From contig NZ_OZ075067.1 in NCBI RefSeq assembly GCF_964186585.1, positions 372,001 through 436,000 of the forward strand: 64,000 bases of DNA. Direction: 5' to 3'. How positions within the stretch are numbered: the first letter of the stretch is position 1; every line of letters begins with the position of its first letter. The notes beneath the pieces are model-generated. The model saw nothing but the letters and a program-made list of their open reading frames with translations, was not told where the DNA came from and searched no databases. Shown here in pieces: positions 44,243 through 53,648 of the stretch. The DNA comes from Microbacterium sp. MM2322. GTDB lineage: Bacteria > Actinomycetota > Actinomycetes > Actinomycetales > Microbacteriaceae. Both the position numbers and the translations under genes were made by a program.

Positions 44243-46587
44243 CCGACGTCCAGAAGGCTCCGCGTTCCACGTATCGGCTGCAGATCCGGGCCGGATTCGA
44301 CCTGGATGCCGCAGCCGAACTGACCGACTACCTGCGCGACCTGGGCGTGGACTGGGCTTACTTGTCCCCGATCCTCGCGGCGACGAGCGGGTCCGACCAC
44401 GGCTACGACGTGGTCGACCCGACCGTCGTCGACCCGGAGCGCGGCGGCCCCGAGGGGCTGACGCGGTTCGCGGCGGCGGCCCGGGCGGCGGGGCTCGGCA
44501 TCCTCATCGACATCGTCCCGAACCATCAGGGGGTCTCGGATCCGCGGGCGAACCCGTGGTGGTGGGACGTCCTCCGTCAGGGGCAGGCCTCGCCGCACGC
44601 GGCGGCGTTCGATGTGAACTGGGCGCTCGGTGGGCGGCTGCGTCTGCCGGTGCTGGGGTCGGAGCTCGACGCGGCGATCGAGGCGGGCGAGATCACGATC
44701 GACGCCGACGCGGGTGTCGTCCGGTACTTCGACCACGAGTTCCCGCTCGCAGAGGGGTCAGCCGGGGGCGACGTCCGCGACGTGCTCGACCGGCAGCATT
44801 ACGAGCTGCTGTTCTGGCGCCGGGGCGACGCGGAGCTCAACTACCGGCGCTTCTTCGCCGTGACGACGCTCGCCGGCGTCCGGGTCGAGGACCCGGCCGT
44901 CTTCGAGGCGAGCCACGTCGAGATTGCGCGCTGGATCCGCGAAGGTCTCGCCGACGGGCTGCGGGTGGACCACCCGGACGGCCTCGCCGACCCGGGAGGC
45001 TACCTCGACCTGTTGGCGGATGCCACGGGCGGCGCGTACGTGCTCGTCGAGAAGATCCTCGAGCACGGCGAAGAGCTGCCCTCGTGGTGGGCGACCGAGG
45101 GCACGACCGGGTACGACGCGATGGCCGTCCTCGACCGCGTGCTCATCGACCCGGCCGGCGAGCAGGGACTGACCGCCCTCGACACGCAGCTGCGCGGCGG
45201 TCGGGATGCCGACTACGCCGACATGATGCACGAGGCCAAGCTGTCGTGGGCGACCGACGGTCTCCATGCCGAGGTGCTGCGCCTCGCCGCTCTCGTCCCC
45301 TCGGGCGAGCGTGGCGGAGCCTCCGACGAGCAGTGGCTCGACGCGCTCGCCGAGCTCCTCACGGTGTTCCCGGTCTACCGCGCCTACCTTCCGGCCGGTG
45401 CCGACCACCTCGATGACGCGGTAGCGCTGGCGTCCGCGCGGCGTCCCGAGCTCGCCGATGCGTTCGCTGCGATTGCGGCCCGCTTGGTCGCCGGACCCGA
45501 GAGCGAGTTCACGCGGCGCTTCATGCAGTCGACCGGTCCGGTCATGGCGAAGGGCGTCGAGGACACGACGTTCTACCGCTACACCCGGCTGGGCACGCTC
45601 ACCGAGGTGGGCGGCGACCCGACGGAGTGGGCGGTCGACGTCGACGGGTTCCATGCGGCATCCGCTCATCGTCAGGCCTCGTGGCCGGCGGCGATGACGT
45701 CGCTGTCGACCCACGACACGAAGCGCAGTGAGGACGTCCGGACTCGGTTGTCGGTGCTCGCCGAGATCCCCGCCCGATGGTCCGAGGTGCTCGGCGAGCT
45801 TCGCGAGGTCGCGTCGACCGGTGACGGCCCGTTCGACAACCTGCTCTGGCAGGCGATCGTCGGCGCGTGGCCCGCGAGTCGCGAGCGGCTGCACGCGTAC
45901 GCCGAGAAGGCGTCGCGCGAGGCCGGCAACAGCACGACGTGGTCTGACCCCGACGAGGCGTTCGAAGAGAAGATGCACGCCCTCGTCGACGCCGCCTTCG
46001 GCGACGCGCGCGCGATCGTCGAGGGCTTCGTCGACGAGATCACCCCGCTCGGCCGCGCCAACTCGCTGTCGCTCAAGCTGCTGCAGCTCGCGGGTCCCGG
46101 AGTTCCCGACGTCTACCAGGGCACCGAGCTGTGGGACCACTCGCTCGTCGACCCCGACAACCGTCGCGAGGTCGACTTCGCCGAGCGTCGCCGCCTGCTC
46201 GCTCGGCTCGACGAGGGGTGGATGCCGCCCGTCGACGCGTCAGGCGCGGCCAAGCTGCTCGTGGTGTCCCGGGCGCTGCGCGTGAAGCGAGACCATCCCG
46301 AGCTGTTCACGCGGTACACGCCGCTGACCGTTGTCGGGGAGGCCGCCGACCACGCGATCGCGTTCGACCGCGGCGGTGTCGTCGCCGTGGCGACGCGCCT
46401 GCCCACGGGACTCGCCGAGCGCGGCGGGTGGGGCGACACCGAGGTCCTGACGCATGTGGGCCCGACGGTCGACGTGCTGACCGGGCGCCGTTTCGACGGC
46501 GGGCGCCTCCGTCTCGCCGACCTGCTGGACACCTATCCCGTCGCGCTGCTCGCGCCGGCGGGCGTCATCGAGGGGAATGCATCGTGA
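44239..46587 (+). CDS. treY: Maltooligosyltrehalose synthase
   Basis: A 782-residue GH13 enzyme that turns the reducing-end alpha-1,4 bond of malto-oligosaccharides into a terminal trehalose unit. Recognisable parts are [63 protein letters not shown] (nucleophile Asp near residue 240), [12 protein letters not shown], and [20 protein letters not shown]. The last motif is diagnostic for TreY. Middle gene of glgX-treY-treZ, overlapping both neighbours by four bases. Confidence 0.95.
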
Positions 46588-48299
46588 TCGAGGTCTGGGC
46601 TCCGCGTGTCGAACGGGTGCGGCTTCGTCGCCCCGGTCACGGCGATCTCGCGCTGACCGCGGCCGTGGACGGCTGGTGGCGCGCCGACGTCGCACTCCAG
46701 GACGGCGATGAGTACGGCTTCGTCCTCGGCGACGGCGACGATCTGCGTCCCGACCCGCGCTCGCGTCGTCAGCCCCGGGGCGTGCACGACGCGTCGGCGT
46801 GGTTCGACGCGGCATCCTTCGACTGGTCCGACGAGGCGTGGACCGGCCGCCAGCTCGCGGGCGGCCTGATCTACGAACTGCACCTGGGGACGTTCACCCC
46901 CGAGGGCACGCTGGATGCCGCGATCGCCCGGTTCGACCACCTGATCGACATCGGCGTGACGCACATCGAGCTGCTGCCGGTGAACGCGTTCAACGGAACC
47001 CACAACTGGGGCTATGACGGCGTCCTCTGGTACGCCGTGCAGGAGACCTACGGGGGCCCGGCGGCCTACCAGCGGTTCGTGGATGCCGCGCACGCGGCGG
47101 GCCTCGCCGTCATCCAGGACGTCGTTTACAACCACCTCGGACCGAGCGGCAACTATCTGCCGGAGTACGGCCCGTACCTGCGCGACGGCTCACGCAACAC
47201 GTGGGGCGACAGCCTCAACCTCGACGAGGAGGCCGTCCGGTCCTTCATCGTCGAGAACGCGCTCATGTGGATGCGCGACTTCCACGTCGACGGACTCCGT
47301 CTCGACGCCGTGCACGCGCTGCACGAATCCGGCTCGCACCCCGTGCACATCCTGCAGGAGATCGCGGAGCGGACCGATGCGCTCAGCTCGCACGTCGGTC
47401 GGCCGCTGACGCTCATCGCCGAGAGCGACCTGAACGACCCGGTGATGTTCCTGCCGCGCGAAGCCGGCGGGTACGGTCTCGCGGCGCAGTGGTCGGACGA
47501 CTGGCACCACGCCGTGCACGTGGCGCTGACCGAAGAAGCGGTCGGCTACTACGAGGACTTCGCCGACCCGGAGGCCCTGCCGAAGGTGTGGACCAAGGGG
47601 TTCTATCACGACGGCACGTTCTCGTCCTTCCGCGAGCGCGACCACGGCAAGCCGGTGCCCGACGAGTCGGCATCCTGGCGCCTCGTCACCTACGCGCAGG
47701 ACCACGATCAGATCGGCAACCGTGCGGCGGGCGACCGTCTGACGGCGACGCTGTCGACCGACCGGCTGGCGATCGCGGCGGTGCTGACGCTGACCGCGCC
47801 GGGCACGCCCATGCTGTTCATGGGCGAGGAGTGGGGCGCGTCGACGCCGTGGCAGTTCTTCACCTCTCACCCCGAGCCCGAGCTCGCCGAGGCGACCGCC
47901 AAGGGCCGCATCGCGGAGTTCGTGAAGATGGGCTGGGACGAGAGCATCGTGCCGCATCCGAACGACCCCGAGACGTTCCAGCGGTCGAAGCTCGACTGGT
48001 CCGAGGTCTCGGAGGGCGATCACGCCCGCTTGCTCGACCTGTACCGGCGGCTCGCGCGACTGCGTCGTGAACGTCCCGAGCTGACGCATCCCGGCCCCGG
48101 CGGGCGGGATGCCGAGGTGGTGTCGTCGTCGTCCGGTCGCCGGTACGTGCTGCACCGCGGTGCCGCGCGGGTCGTCGTGAACCTGACGTCCGAGCCGTGG
48201 GAAGTCCCCGCCGGAGACGTCTGGATCGCATCGGTCGAGCCGACCCTCAGCGGCGACATCCTCGTGGTCGCGCCGGAGTCGGCGGTCGTCCTCGCCTGA
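46584..48299 (+). CDS. treZ: Maltooligosyltrehalose trehalohydrolase
   Basis: A 571-residue GH13 enzyme that releases trehalose from the TreY product. It has an N-terminal CBM48-like domain ([15 protein letters not shown]), then [71 protein letters not shown] (nucleophile Asp near residue 237) and [10 protein letters not shown] (acid Glu near 278). The start is GTG at 46584 overlapping the treY TGA. With GlgX and TreY it completes the glycogen-to-trehalose route. Confidence 0.95.
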   Translation: MIEVWAPRVERVRLRRPGHGDLALTAAVDGWWRADVALQDGDEYGFVLGDGDDLRPDPRSRRQPRGVHDASAWFDAASFDWSDEAWTGRQLAGGLIYELHLGTFTPEGTLDAAIARFDHLIDIGVTHIELLPVNAFNGTHNWGYDGVLWYAVQETYGGPAAYQRFVDAAHAAGLAVIQDVVYNHLGPSGNYLPEYGPYLRDGSRNTWGDSLNLDEEAVRSFIVENALMWMRDFHVDGLRLDAVHALHESGSHPVHILQEIAERTDALSSHVGRPLTLIAESDLNDPVMFLPREAGGYGLAAQWSDDWHHAVHVALTEEAVGYYEDFADPEALPKVWTKGFYHDGTFSSFRERDHGKPVPDESASWRLVTYAQDHDQIGNRAAGDRLTATLSTDRLAIAAVLTLTAPGTPMLFMGEEWGASTPWQFFTSHPEPELAEATAKGRIAEFVKMGWDESIVPHPNDPETFQRSKLDWSEVSEGDHARLLDLYRRLARLRRERPELTHPGPGGRDAEVVSSSSGRRYVLHRGAARVVVNLTSEPWEVPAGDVWIASVEPTLSGDILVVAPESAVVLA

Positions 48300-48387
48300 C
48301 CCCGCTCGCCTGAGCCGCGCGGCGAGGCCTCGGCGCAGACCTGTCAAGAGGTCGCCGCCGTGGCGGGGCGGGTCGTACCGTGGCCCG

Positions 48388-49209
48388 ATGACGAGCTCCA
48401 CCGCATCCCGTTCCTCGGACCTCACCCGCCAGATCGTCGTGATCTCGGCCGTGTCGTTCATGCTCATCGCCGCCCTGTTCGGGGCCGGCGTGCTCGGCGG
48501 GACTCCCGTGCAGGACGTGCAGAACGGCGCGCTCTCGGCGACGTCCACGGTGCTCGCCCCCGCCGCCCAGGCGTTCTCGATCTGGAGCGTCATCTACCTC
48601 TTCATGATCGCGTACACGATCTGGCAGGCCCTTCCGTCGCAGCGCGGCAGCGCCCGTCAGCGGAAGGTCGGGTACCCGATCGCCCTGACCGCCGTGCTCA
48701 ACGGCTTCTGGCTGCTCGCCGCGCAGTACACGACGCTCCTCGTCACCGTTCTGACGATCGTCGCGCTGCTCGTCGCGCTCGGGTGGGCCATCCGCATCCT
48801 CGTCCTGAACCCGCCCCGCACGTTCGCGGAGACCTTCTTCACCGACATCACCGTCGGGTTGCACCTCGGCTGGGTCACGCTCGCCACGGTCGCGAACGTG
48901 ACCGCCTGGCTCACCGCCGAGGTCGCCCCGACGTCGTGGGGTGAGGCCGCCACCGTGTGGGGCATCGCCGTCATCGTCGTGGTGGTCCTGATCGCCGCCT
49001 CGAGCGCCATCGGCACGCGCGGTCGTCTCGCACCCGCACTCGCCTCCGCCTGGGGTCTGCTGTGGATCGGCATCGGCCGGTTCGCGACCGAGCCCCAGTC
49101 CACCCCGATCGCGATCGTGGCCTGGGTCGCCGCGGCGATCGTCGTCATCGTGCCGCTCGTCCTCTGGGCCCGCGGCCGCCGCGGCGAACTCGCTATCGCC
49201 CGCAGCTGA
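48388..49209 (+). CDS. TspO/MBR-like multipass membrane protein
   Basis: A 273-residue membrane protein with about seven hydrophobic helices. The segment APAAQAFSIWSVIYLFMIAY and the Trp positions in NGFWLLAAQY and LHLGWVTLATVANVTAWL resemble the tryptophan-rich sensory protein (TspO) family, though it is about 100 residues longer than classical TspO. TspO proteins bind porphyrins and respond to stress; the role here is unknown. TACCGT (48376-48381) stands six bases before the ATG, so the transcript is probably leaderless. Confidence 0.6.
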   Translation: MTSSTASRSSDLTRQIVVISAVSFMLIAALFGAGVLGGTPVQDVQNGALSATSTVLAPAAQAFSIWSVIYLFMIAYTIWQALPSQRGSARQRKVGYPIALTAVLNGFWLLAAQYTTLLVTVLTIVALLVALGWAIRILVLNPPRTFAETFFTDITVGLHLGWVTLATVANVTAWLTAEVAPTSWGEAATVWGIAVIVVVVLIAASSAIGTRGRLAPALASAWGLLWIGIGRFATEPQSTPIAIVAWVAAAIVVIVPLVLWARGRRGELAIARS

Positions 49210-49221
49210 GCGCGGAGGCGG

Positions 49222-49947
49222 TCAGAAGGACGCGGCGAAGCGTCGCAGCAACCGCTGCGGTTCGTCGAGATCCGCGGCGAGCACGCGCGCGGCGACGAGG
49301 TCGTACTCGTCGGCGTCGAAGTAGCCGTGGTTGCGGTAGATCGTCATCCGCTCGGTGAACGCGACGCCAGTCGGTTCGGGGTGGAACTGCGTCGCGTACA
49401 GCCGGTCGCCCAGTCGATAGGCCTGCACGGGGCAGTCCTCGTTCGTCGCGAGCAGGACGGCTCCCTCGGGCAGCCGCTCGATACCCTCCTTGTGCGCCGT
49501 CAGCGCGGTGAACTCCGGATCGAGCGCTCCGAACAGCGGATCCTGACGGCCGTCCTCGGTGAGACGGATGCCGGTGGGCCCCGTGTCCTCAGGGTGATCC
49601 CGCGTGACCTCGCCGCCGAGGGCCCGAGAGGCGACGCCGATGCCGAAGCACGTGAACAGCGCGGTCGTGCGCCCCGCGGCTGCGGCCTCGGCGACCGAGC
49701 CGAGACCCGCCTCGATCCGGAATTGCTCCGGGGGCTTGGCATCTTCGGGGTCGGTCGTGTTGAAAGGGCTCCCGCCGACCACGAATCCCCGCCAACGCGT
49801 GAATGCGTCGGCGGGGAGGTCATCCTCGACGAGGTTCCACCGCTCGAGGCCGCGTTCGCCGACACCCATGGCCTGATGGAACGACGCGTACTCGCCGTCC
49901 GCGGCATCCACCTGCGGGCGAACGCACAGGTAGACGAGCGGAGCCAT
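49222..49947 (-). CDS. Class I glutamine amidotransferase-like protein
   Basis: A 241-residue GATase1 protein. The nucleophile Cys is in LFTCFGIGVASRALGG, the catalytic His and Glu in YATQFHPEPTG. RGFVVGGSPFNTTD forms the N-terminal oxyanion region. Such stand-alone proteins are often annotated as GMP-synthase-like amidotransferases; the acceptor is unknown. TAGACT (49959-49954, minus strand) is six bases before the ATG, so it is likely leaderless. Confidence 0.8.
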   Translation of the reverse strand: MAPLVYLCVRPQVDAADGEYASFHQAMGVGERGLERWNLVEDDLPADAFTRWRGFVVGGSPFNTTDPEDAKPPEQFRIEAGLGSVAEAAAAGRTTALFTCFGIGVASRALGGEVTRDHPEDTGPTGIRLTEDGRQDPLFGALDPEFTALTAHKEGIERLPEGAVLLATNEDCPVQAYRLGDRLYATQFHPEPTGVAFTERMTIYRNHGYFDADEYDLVAARVLAADLDEPQRLLRRFAASF

Positions 49948-49989
49948 CCCTCGAGTCTAAATGCCCGATCGGAGGCTGAACGCCGCGTG

Positions 49990-50712
49990 TCAGCGTGAGG
50001 AGTTGGACGTGCGCCCCCGCACGATGCCCACGAACGTGTCGACGAGCTCGCTCGCGCCCTCGAGCGGCCACGCGAGCGCGACGACGGATGCTGGGGCTCC
50101 GACGAGGGGCCGGAACGTGACGTCTTTGCGGTGGTGCAGTCGCGCGAGCGACATCGGCACGATGACGATCCCGACGCCGGTGGCGACCGTCTCGACCGCG
50201 TCGCCCGTGGTCTCGGGTGCCGCGAACCGAGGCGACTCGGTGCCTGCCACGTCGAACGACAGCACGTCGTCGCGCGGCACGATGCGGACCTCGCCCGCGA
50301 GGTCGTCCAGGGTGAGTTCGTCGGCTGCGGTCAGGTGCGAGTCCGCGGAGCAGACGACGACCGGCGTCTCCTCGTACAGCGGGATCACGTTGAGGCCGTC
50401 GCGGTCGAGCGGCAGGCGAACGATCGCGGCATCGACCTCGCCGCGCGTGACGGCGTCGCGCTGATCGGCCACGATGAGGGGGACGAGGTCGAGGGCGATC
50501 CGCGGCATCCGCGTCTTCCACGTGTCGATCCACTTGCCCGGCGTTGCGCCGGGGATCGCCCCCAGGCGGAACGGCCCGTACGACGGGGTGGGTGCCGCGG
50601 GGGTGGGCTTCGGCTTCTGCGCGGGCTTCGGCTTCGGTTTCGCGGCACCGGTGCGGGATCGGGCGGGGGCGGGACGGCCGCCCTTGCGCTGGGGTCCGCC
50701 GCGTGTCGCCAT
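49990..50712 (-). CDS. LysR-type substrate-binding domain protein without DNA-binding domain
   Basis: A 240-residue protein. Residues about 45-235 are the two-lobed LysR effector-binding domain (FRLGAIPGATPGKWIDTWKT, DAAIVRLPLDRDGLNVIPLY, TVATGVGIVIVPMSLARLHH). The first 42 residues are not an HTH but a basic, low-complexity tail (KPKPKPAQKPKPTPAAPTP). The start at 50712 is supported by TACGCT seven bases upstream. It may sense a ligand and act through another protein, or bind DNA weakly by its Lys/Pro tail (inference). No partner HTH gene lies next to it. Confidence 0.75.
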   Translation of the reverse strand: MATRGGPQRKGGRPAPARSRTGAAKPKPKPAQKPKPTPAAPTPSYGPFRLGAIPGATPGKWIDTWKTRMPRIALDLVPLIVADQRDAVTRGEVDAAIVRLPLDRDGLNVIPLYEETPVVVCSADSHLTAADELTLDDLAGEVRIVPRDDVLSFDVAGTESPRFAAPETTGDAVETVATGVGIVIVPMSLARLHHRKDVTFRPLVGAPASVVALAWPLEGASELVDTFVGIVRGRTSNSSR

Positions 50713-50740
50713 GCCTGTCAGCGTAGCCGCGCCGCGCGGC

Positions 50741-51265
50741 TCAGCAGGCGCCCCACCGGCCGGCGCGGGCTTCTCGAGCGGCGGACTCGGCGTCGGCGAA
50801 CTGCGCCGAATAGCGGGTGTTGGGTGGGATGCGGAGGCCCTCGGCGTGACCTTCGGTGACCAGGGTCTCGTTGATGAAGACCCCGTCAGCTGTCCAGAGG
50901 TAGCGCAGCTCGCGGTCGTATCGGTCGCGCAGTTCCCGGTCGGCCGTCGCCCAGATGCGATCCCCCTCGGGGGCGAGCTCGCGGAGGCGTGCGGTCGCGG
51001 CATCCGCCCCGCACTCGGGTTCGGGACGGGCTTCGGGAGTATCGATGCCGATCAGACGGACGCGGATCTTCTCGCCACCCGCACGCGCGACGAGGGTGTC
51101 GCCGTCGACGACCCGGTCCACCGTGTACGCGACAGCTCCCGCCGGAACGCCATCGTCACGCGGGGATTCGCGAAGAGCGGATGCCGCCGCCCACACCCCG
51201 GCGAGCAGTATGGCACCGACGAATCCGGCGATGACAGCACGGGACGATCGGCGCGGCGTGGTCAT
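50741..51265 (-). CDS. Secreted or membrane-anchored thermonuclease-family nuclease
   Basis: A 174-residue protein with an N-terminal membrane/signal segment (AVIAGFVGAILLAGVWAAAS) followed by a staphylococcal-nuclease domain: AYTVDRVVDGDTLVARAGG, VRLIGIDTPEARP with the catalytic Arg and Glu, and DRYDRELRYLWTADGVFINE with the second catalytic Arg. Two Cys (PECGADA and the final GAC) could form a disulfide. It would cleave extracellular DNA or RNA with Ca2+. TAGCCT (51277-51272) is six bases before the ATG, a leaderless layout. Confidence 0.88.
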   Translation of the reverse strand: MTTPRRSSRAVIAGFVGAILLAGVWAAASALRESPRDDGVPAGAVAYTVDRVVDGDTLVARAGGEKIRVRLIGIDTPEARPEPECGADAATARLRELAPEGDRIWATADRELRDRYDRELRYLWTADGVFINETLVTEGHAEGLRIPPNTRYSAQFADAESAAREARAGRWGAC

Positions 51266-51319
51266 CCGCCGAGGCTAACGGCAGGCACGGACGTCACCCC
51301 GGACAGGGGTGAACGCGGG

Positions 51320-51727
51320 TCAGGCGGCGAGCCGCAGTCCGCGGCGGTCGGTGGCGACGCGCTCCCCATCGGGGATGCTCTCGTCGTCGCCGATCAGGGA
51401 TTCGCTCGCGACCCGCGCGCCAGCGCCGACGAAGCACCGCACGCCGATCTTCGCGCCGGCGCCGATCGACGCTCCCGCTCCGATGTGCGCGTGCGGGGCG
51501 ATCTCGACGTTGGGGCCGATGATGGCATCCGGTTCGATCCAGACGCCGCGGCCGATGCGAGCGCCTGCCGCGATCTGTGCCCGGGGTTCTACGTAGCTGC
51601 CTGCGTCAACGATCGCGCTCGGGTGCACTTTGGCCCCATTCGCGATCAAGCCACGTCCGTTCGCGTGCTTGCGGTAACGCAGCGTCTCGCCTCGGTCGTT
51701 CTCGATGTCGATGTAGTTCTTGCCCAC
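51320..51727 (-). CDS. Hexapeptide-repeat (left-handed beta-helix) protein
   Basis: A 135-residue protein whose middle consists of hexapeptide repeats (AQIAAGARIGRGVWIEPDAI, IGPNVEIAPHAHIGAGASIG, then AGAKIGVRC). These predict a left-handed beta-helix like those of acyltransferases and gamma-carbonic anhydrases. No catalytic His pattern of an acetyltransferase is evident, so enzymatic function is uncertain. The start is GTG at 51727, preceded by a strong AAGGAGG (51740-51734 on this strand). Divergent from yitT. Confidence 0.7.
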   Translation of the reverse strand: MGKNYIDIENDRGETLRYRKHANGRGLIANGAKVHPSAIVDAGSYVEPRAQIAAGARIGRGVWIEPDAIIGPNVEIAPHAHIGAGASIGAGAKIGVRCFVGAGARVASESLIGDDESIPDGERVATDRRGLRLAA

Positions 51728-51825
51728 GGAAATCCTCCTTGGCGGATACAACGTCCCACAAGGCATTTCATTCCCATCCCGGACCTGAAATCACGGGGTT
51801 GACCGCGGCTGGGTAACCTGATTCG

Positions 51826-52491
51826 GTGACAGCGCACGCAGACCCGATCGACCCCGCCGCCCCCGAGACGGGACCGTCCCTCGTCTTCGAGCAGAAGGCT
51901 GCCGCACACTCGTGGCTGGATGACCTCGTCGGGCTCGCGACGGGCACCTTCACCGTGTCGCTCGGGCTGTTCCTGCTGCACCTCAGCACGGCCGTGACGG
52001 GCGGCACCGCGGGGCTGTCGCTGCTGCTGAACTACGCGCTCGACTGGCCGTTCTGGGCGCTCTTCGCCGTCGTGAACCTGCCGTTTGGTGCGCTCGCCGT
52101 GTGGAAGCGCGGGTGGAACTTCGCCCTCCGCACCCTCGTCTGCATCGCCGGGGTCTCTGGCTTCTCCGTCCTCATCGAGCACCTGTTCATCGTCGAGAGC
52201 ATCGACCCGATCTTCGGCACCGTCGCCGGAAACCTGCTCGCCGGCATCGGGCTTCTCATCGTGTTCCGGCACGGGGCGAGCCTCGGCGGGATCAATGTCG
52301 TCGCCCTCGTCATCCAGGATGCGACCGGTATCCGTGTGGGGTGGACCATGATGGTCTTCGATGTCCTCGTCATTCTTCTCGCTCTTCTCGTGGTCCCTTG
52401 GCAGTTCGTCGTGCTCAGCGCGGCCGGTGCCGTCGTGCTGAACCTGGTGCTCGCCCTCAACCACCGGCCCGGCCGGTACATCGGCCACTGA
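51826..52491 (+). CDS. YitT-family membrane protein
   Basis: A 221-residue membrane protein with six predicted helices matching YitT/DUF161: GLATGTFTVSLGLFLLHLST, AVTGGTAGLSLLLNYAL, and FRHGASLGGINVVALVIQD. The cytoplasmic DUF2179 domain found in larger members is absent. Substrate unknown; some relatives are proposed exporters. GTG at 51826 is supported by TAACCT (51814-51819) six bases upstream. Its stop overlaps the next gene start by one base (TGATG). Confidence 0.8.
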   Translation: MTAHADPIDPAAPETGPSLVFEQKAAAHSWLDDLVGLATGTFTVSLGLFLLHLSTAVTGGTAGLSLLLNYALDWPFWALFAVVNLPFGALAVWKRGWNFALRTLVCIAGVSGFSVLIEHLFIVESIDPIFGTVAGNLLAGIGLLIVFRHGASLGGINVVALVIQDATGIRVGWTMMVFDVLVILLALLVVPWQFVVLSAAGAVVLNLVLALNHRPGRYIGH

Positions 52492-52790
52492 TGGTCGACA
52501 TCGGAGGGGTGCGCCTGTCGGGGCGGATGATCTGCGCGAACGCAGACGAAGCGGATGCCGTGCGTCGCCACCTCGACGCGCACATCGAGCGAACCCGCGC
52601 CGAGCGGGGCTGCCTGCTCTTCGAGATCACGCCGCTCGGCGGCGGTCACGCGTGGTCGGTCGAGGAGCTCTGGACGGATGCCCCGGCGTTCCGCGAGCAC
52701 CAGCGTCGCGCCGCCGACAGCGAGTGGGGACGCGCGACGGCGGGCATCGAACGCCGCTACCGCGTCGAAGGGCTCCCGCCGGAGGAGTGA
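52491..52790 (+). CDS. Antibiotic biosynthesis monooxygenase (ABM)-like protein
   Basis: A 99-residue ferredoxin-like-fold protein of the ABM/YgiN group: GRMICANADEADAVRRHLDA, HIERTRAERGCLLFEITPLG and VEELWTDAPAFREHQRRAA. Members include quinol monooxygenases and heme-degrading enzymes; the substrate here is unknown. Its ATG overlaps the YitT stop, so the two are co-translated. Convergent with nei. Confidence 0.7.
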   Translation: MVDIGGVRLSGRMICANADEADAVRRHLDAHIERTRAERGCLLFEITPLGGGHAWSVEELWTDAPAFREHQRRAADSEWGRATAGIERRYRVEGLPPEE

Positions 52791-52808
52791 TCGGTCAGAG
52801 CCGGTTCG

Positions 52809-53582
52809 TCACGGCTGGCAGACCGGGCACCAGAACACGATCCGTTCACTGGTAGCGCGAGCGCCGAGCTCGGACCCCTGGATGAGGGTGCCGCACCGAC
52901 GGCACGGCTTGCCACCGCGGCCGTAGACCCACGTCTGCTTGCCCGGCCGGCTGTCGCCCGTGAACGTCCGGCCCTGCCGGTCGCGGTTTGCGCGGATCAT
53001 CCGCGTGCCGGTCTCGATGATGCCGGGTACGTCGACGTCCCGTGCGAGCGCGGTGGGACGGATGCCGCGGACGAACAGCAGCTCGTTCGCGTACTCGTTG
53101 CCGAACCCGGCGACGTTCCGCTGGTCGAGGAGCGCGACGTGGATGGCGCGCTCGTCCGCCGCGACGTTCGCGATCGCCGTCTCCGGGTCCCAGTCGTCGG
53201 CGAGTGGATCGGGACCGAGATGGCCGACGACGCGGTCCTCGTCGGCGGTCGGGAGGACCTCGACCATCGCGAGTTCGAAGCCGACGGCATCCGCGGGTCT
53301 GGTGCCGACGATCGCGCGGGCCTGGAACGCCGGGGCGCGCCACTTCTGGCCGGGCAGGTAGACGTGCCAGCGGCCCTCCATCTTGAGGTGGGAGTGCAGG
53401 GTCTGCGAACCGATGCGCATGAGGAGGTGCTTGCCGCGGGGGACGACCTCGTGGACGGTCTCGCCGCGGAGGTCGACGGTGGCGCTCCGCGGAACGCGCA
53501 CCTCGAAGCGGGTGACCTCGTGGCCCGCGAGCGCTTCGTGGAGCTTCCGCGCGGCACGGAAGACGGTGTCGCCCTCAGGCAT
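52809..53582 (-). CDS. nei: Endonuclease VIII-type DNA glycosylase (Nei2)
   Basis: A 257-residue Fpg/Nei-family glycosylase/AP lyase for oxidised bases. It begins MPEGDTVFRAARKLHEAL: Pro2 is the Schiff-base nucleophile and Glu3 the catalytic acid. The H2TH region has VAGFGNEYANELLFVRGI, and a C-terminal zinc finger has C-x2-C (CRRCGTL) and C-x2-C (CPVCQ). It acts in base-excision repair. The gene follows lhr, as in mycobacteria. Its ATG is the last of four identical start segments created by a 22-bp repeat. Confidence 0.92.
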   Translation of the reverse strand: MPEGDTVFRAARKLHEALAGHEVTRFEVRVPRSATVDLRGETVHEVVPRGKHLLMRIGSQTLHSHLKMEGRWHVYLPGQKWRAPAFQARAIVGTRPADAVGFELAMVEVLPTADEDRVVGHLGPDPLADDWDPETAIANVAADERAIHVALLDQRNVAGFGNEYANELLFVRGIRPTALARDVDVPGIIETGTRMIRANRDRQGRTFTGDSRPGKQTWVYGRGGKPCRRCGTLIQGSELGARATSERIVFWCPVCQP

Positions 53583-53648
53583 CGGTCGCCTCTGGCTCAG
53601 GCATGGGTCGCCTCCGGCTCAGGCATCGGTCGCCTCCGGCTCAGGCAT
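53575..53648 (-). repeat. 22-bp tandem repeat carrying ribosome site and start codon of nei
   Basis: Three full units (53575-53596, 53597-53618, 53619-53640) and a partial fourth (to 53648) differ at only one or two bases. On the minus strand each unit ends ATGCCTGA and carries GGAGG (AGAGG in the last) eight or nine bases before the ATG. The first ATGCCTGA contains the lhr stop codon and the last contains the nei start. The lhr and nei coding sequences are thus separated by repeats of the junction itself. Confidence 0.9.

Noticed and set aside
53575..53648. Possible CRISPR array because of regular short repeats
   Set aside because: Units are contiguous 22-mers without spacers and are explained as duplication of the lhr-nei junction.
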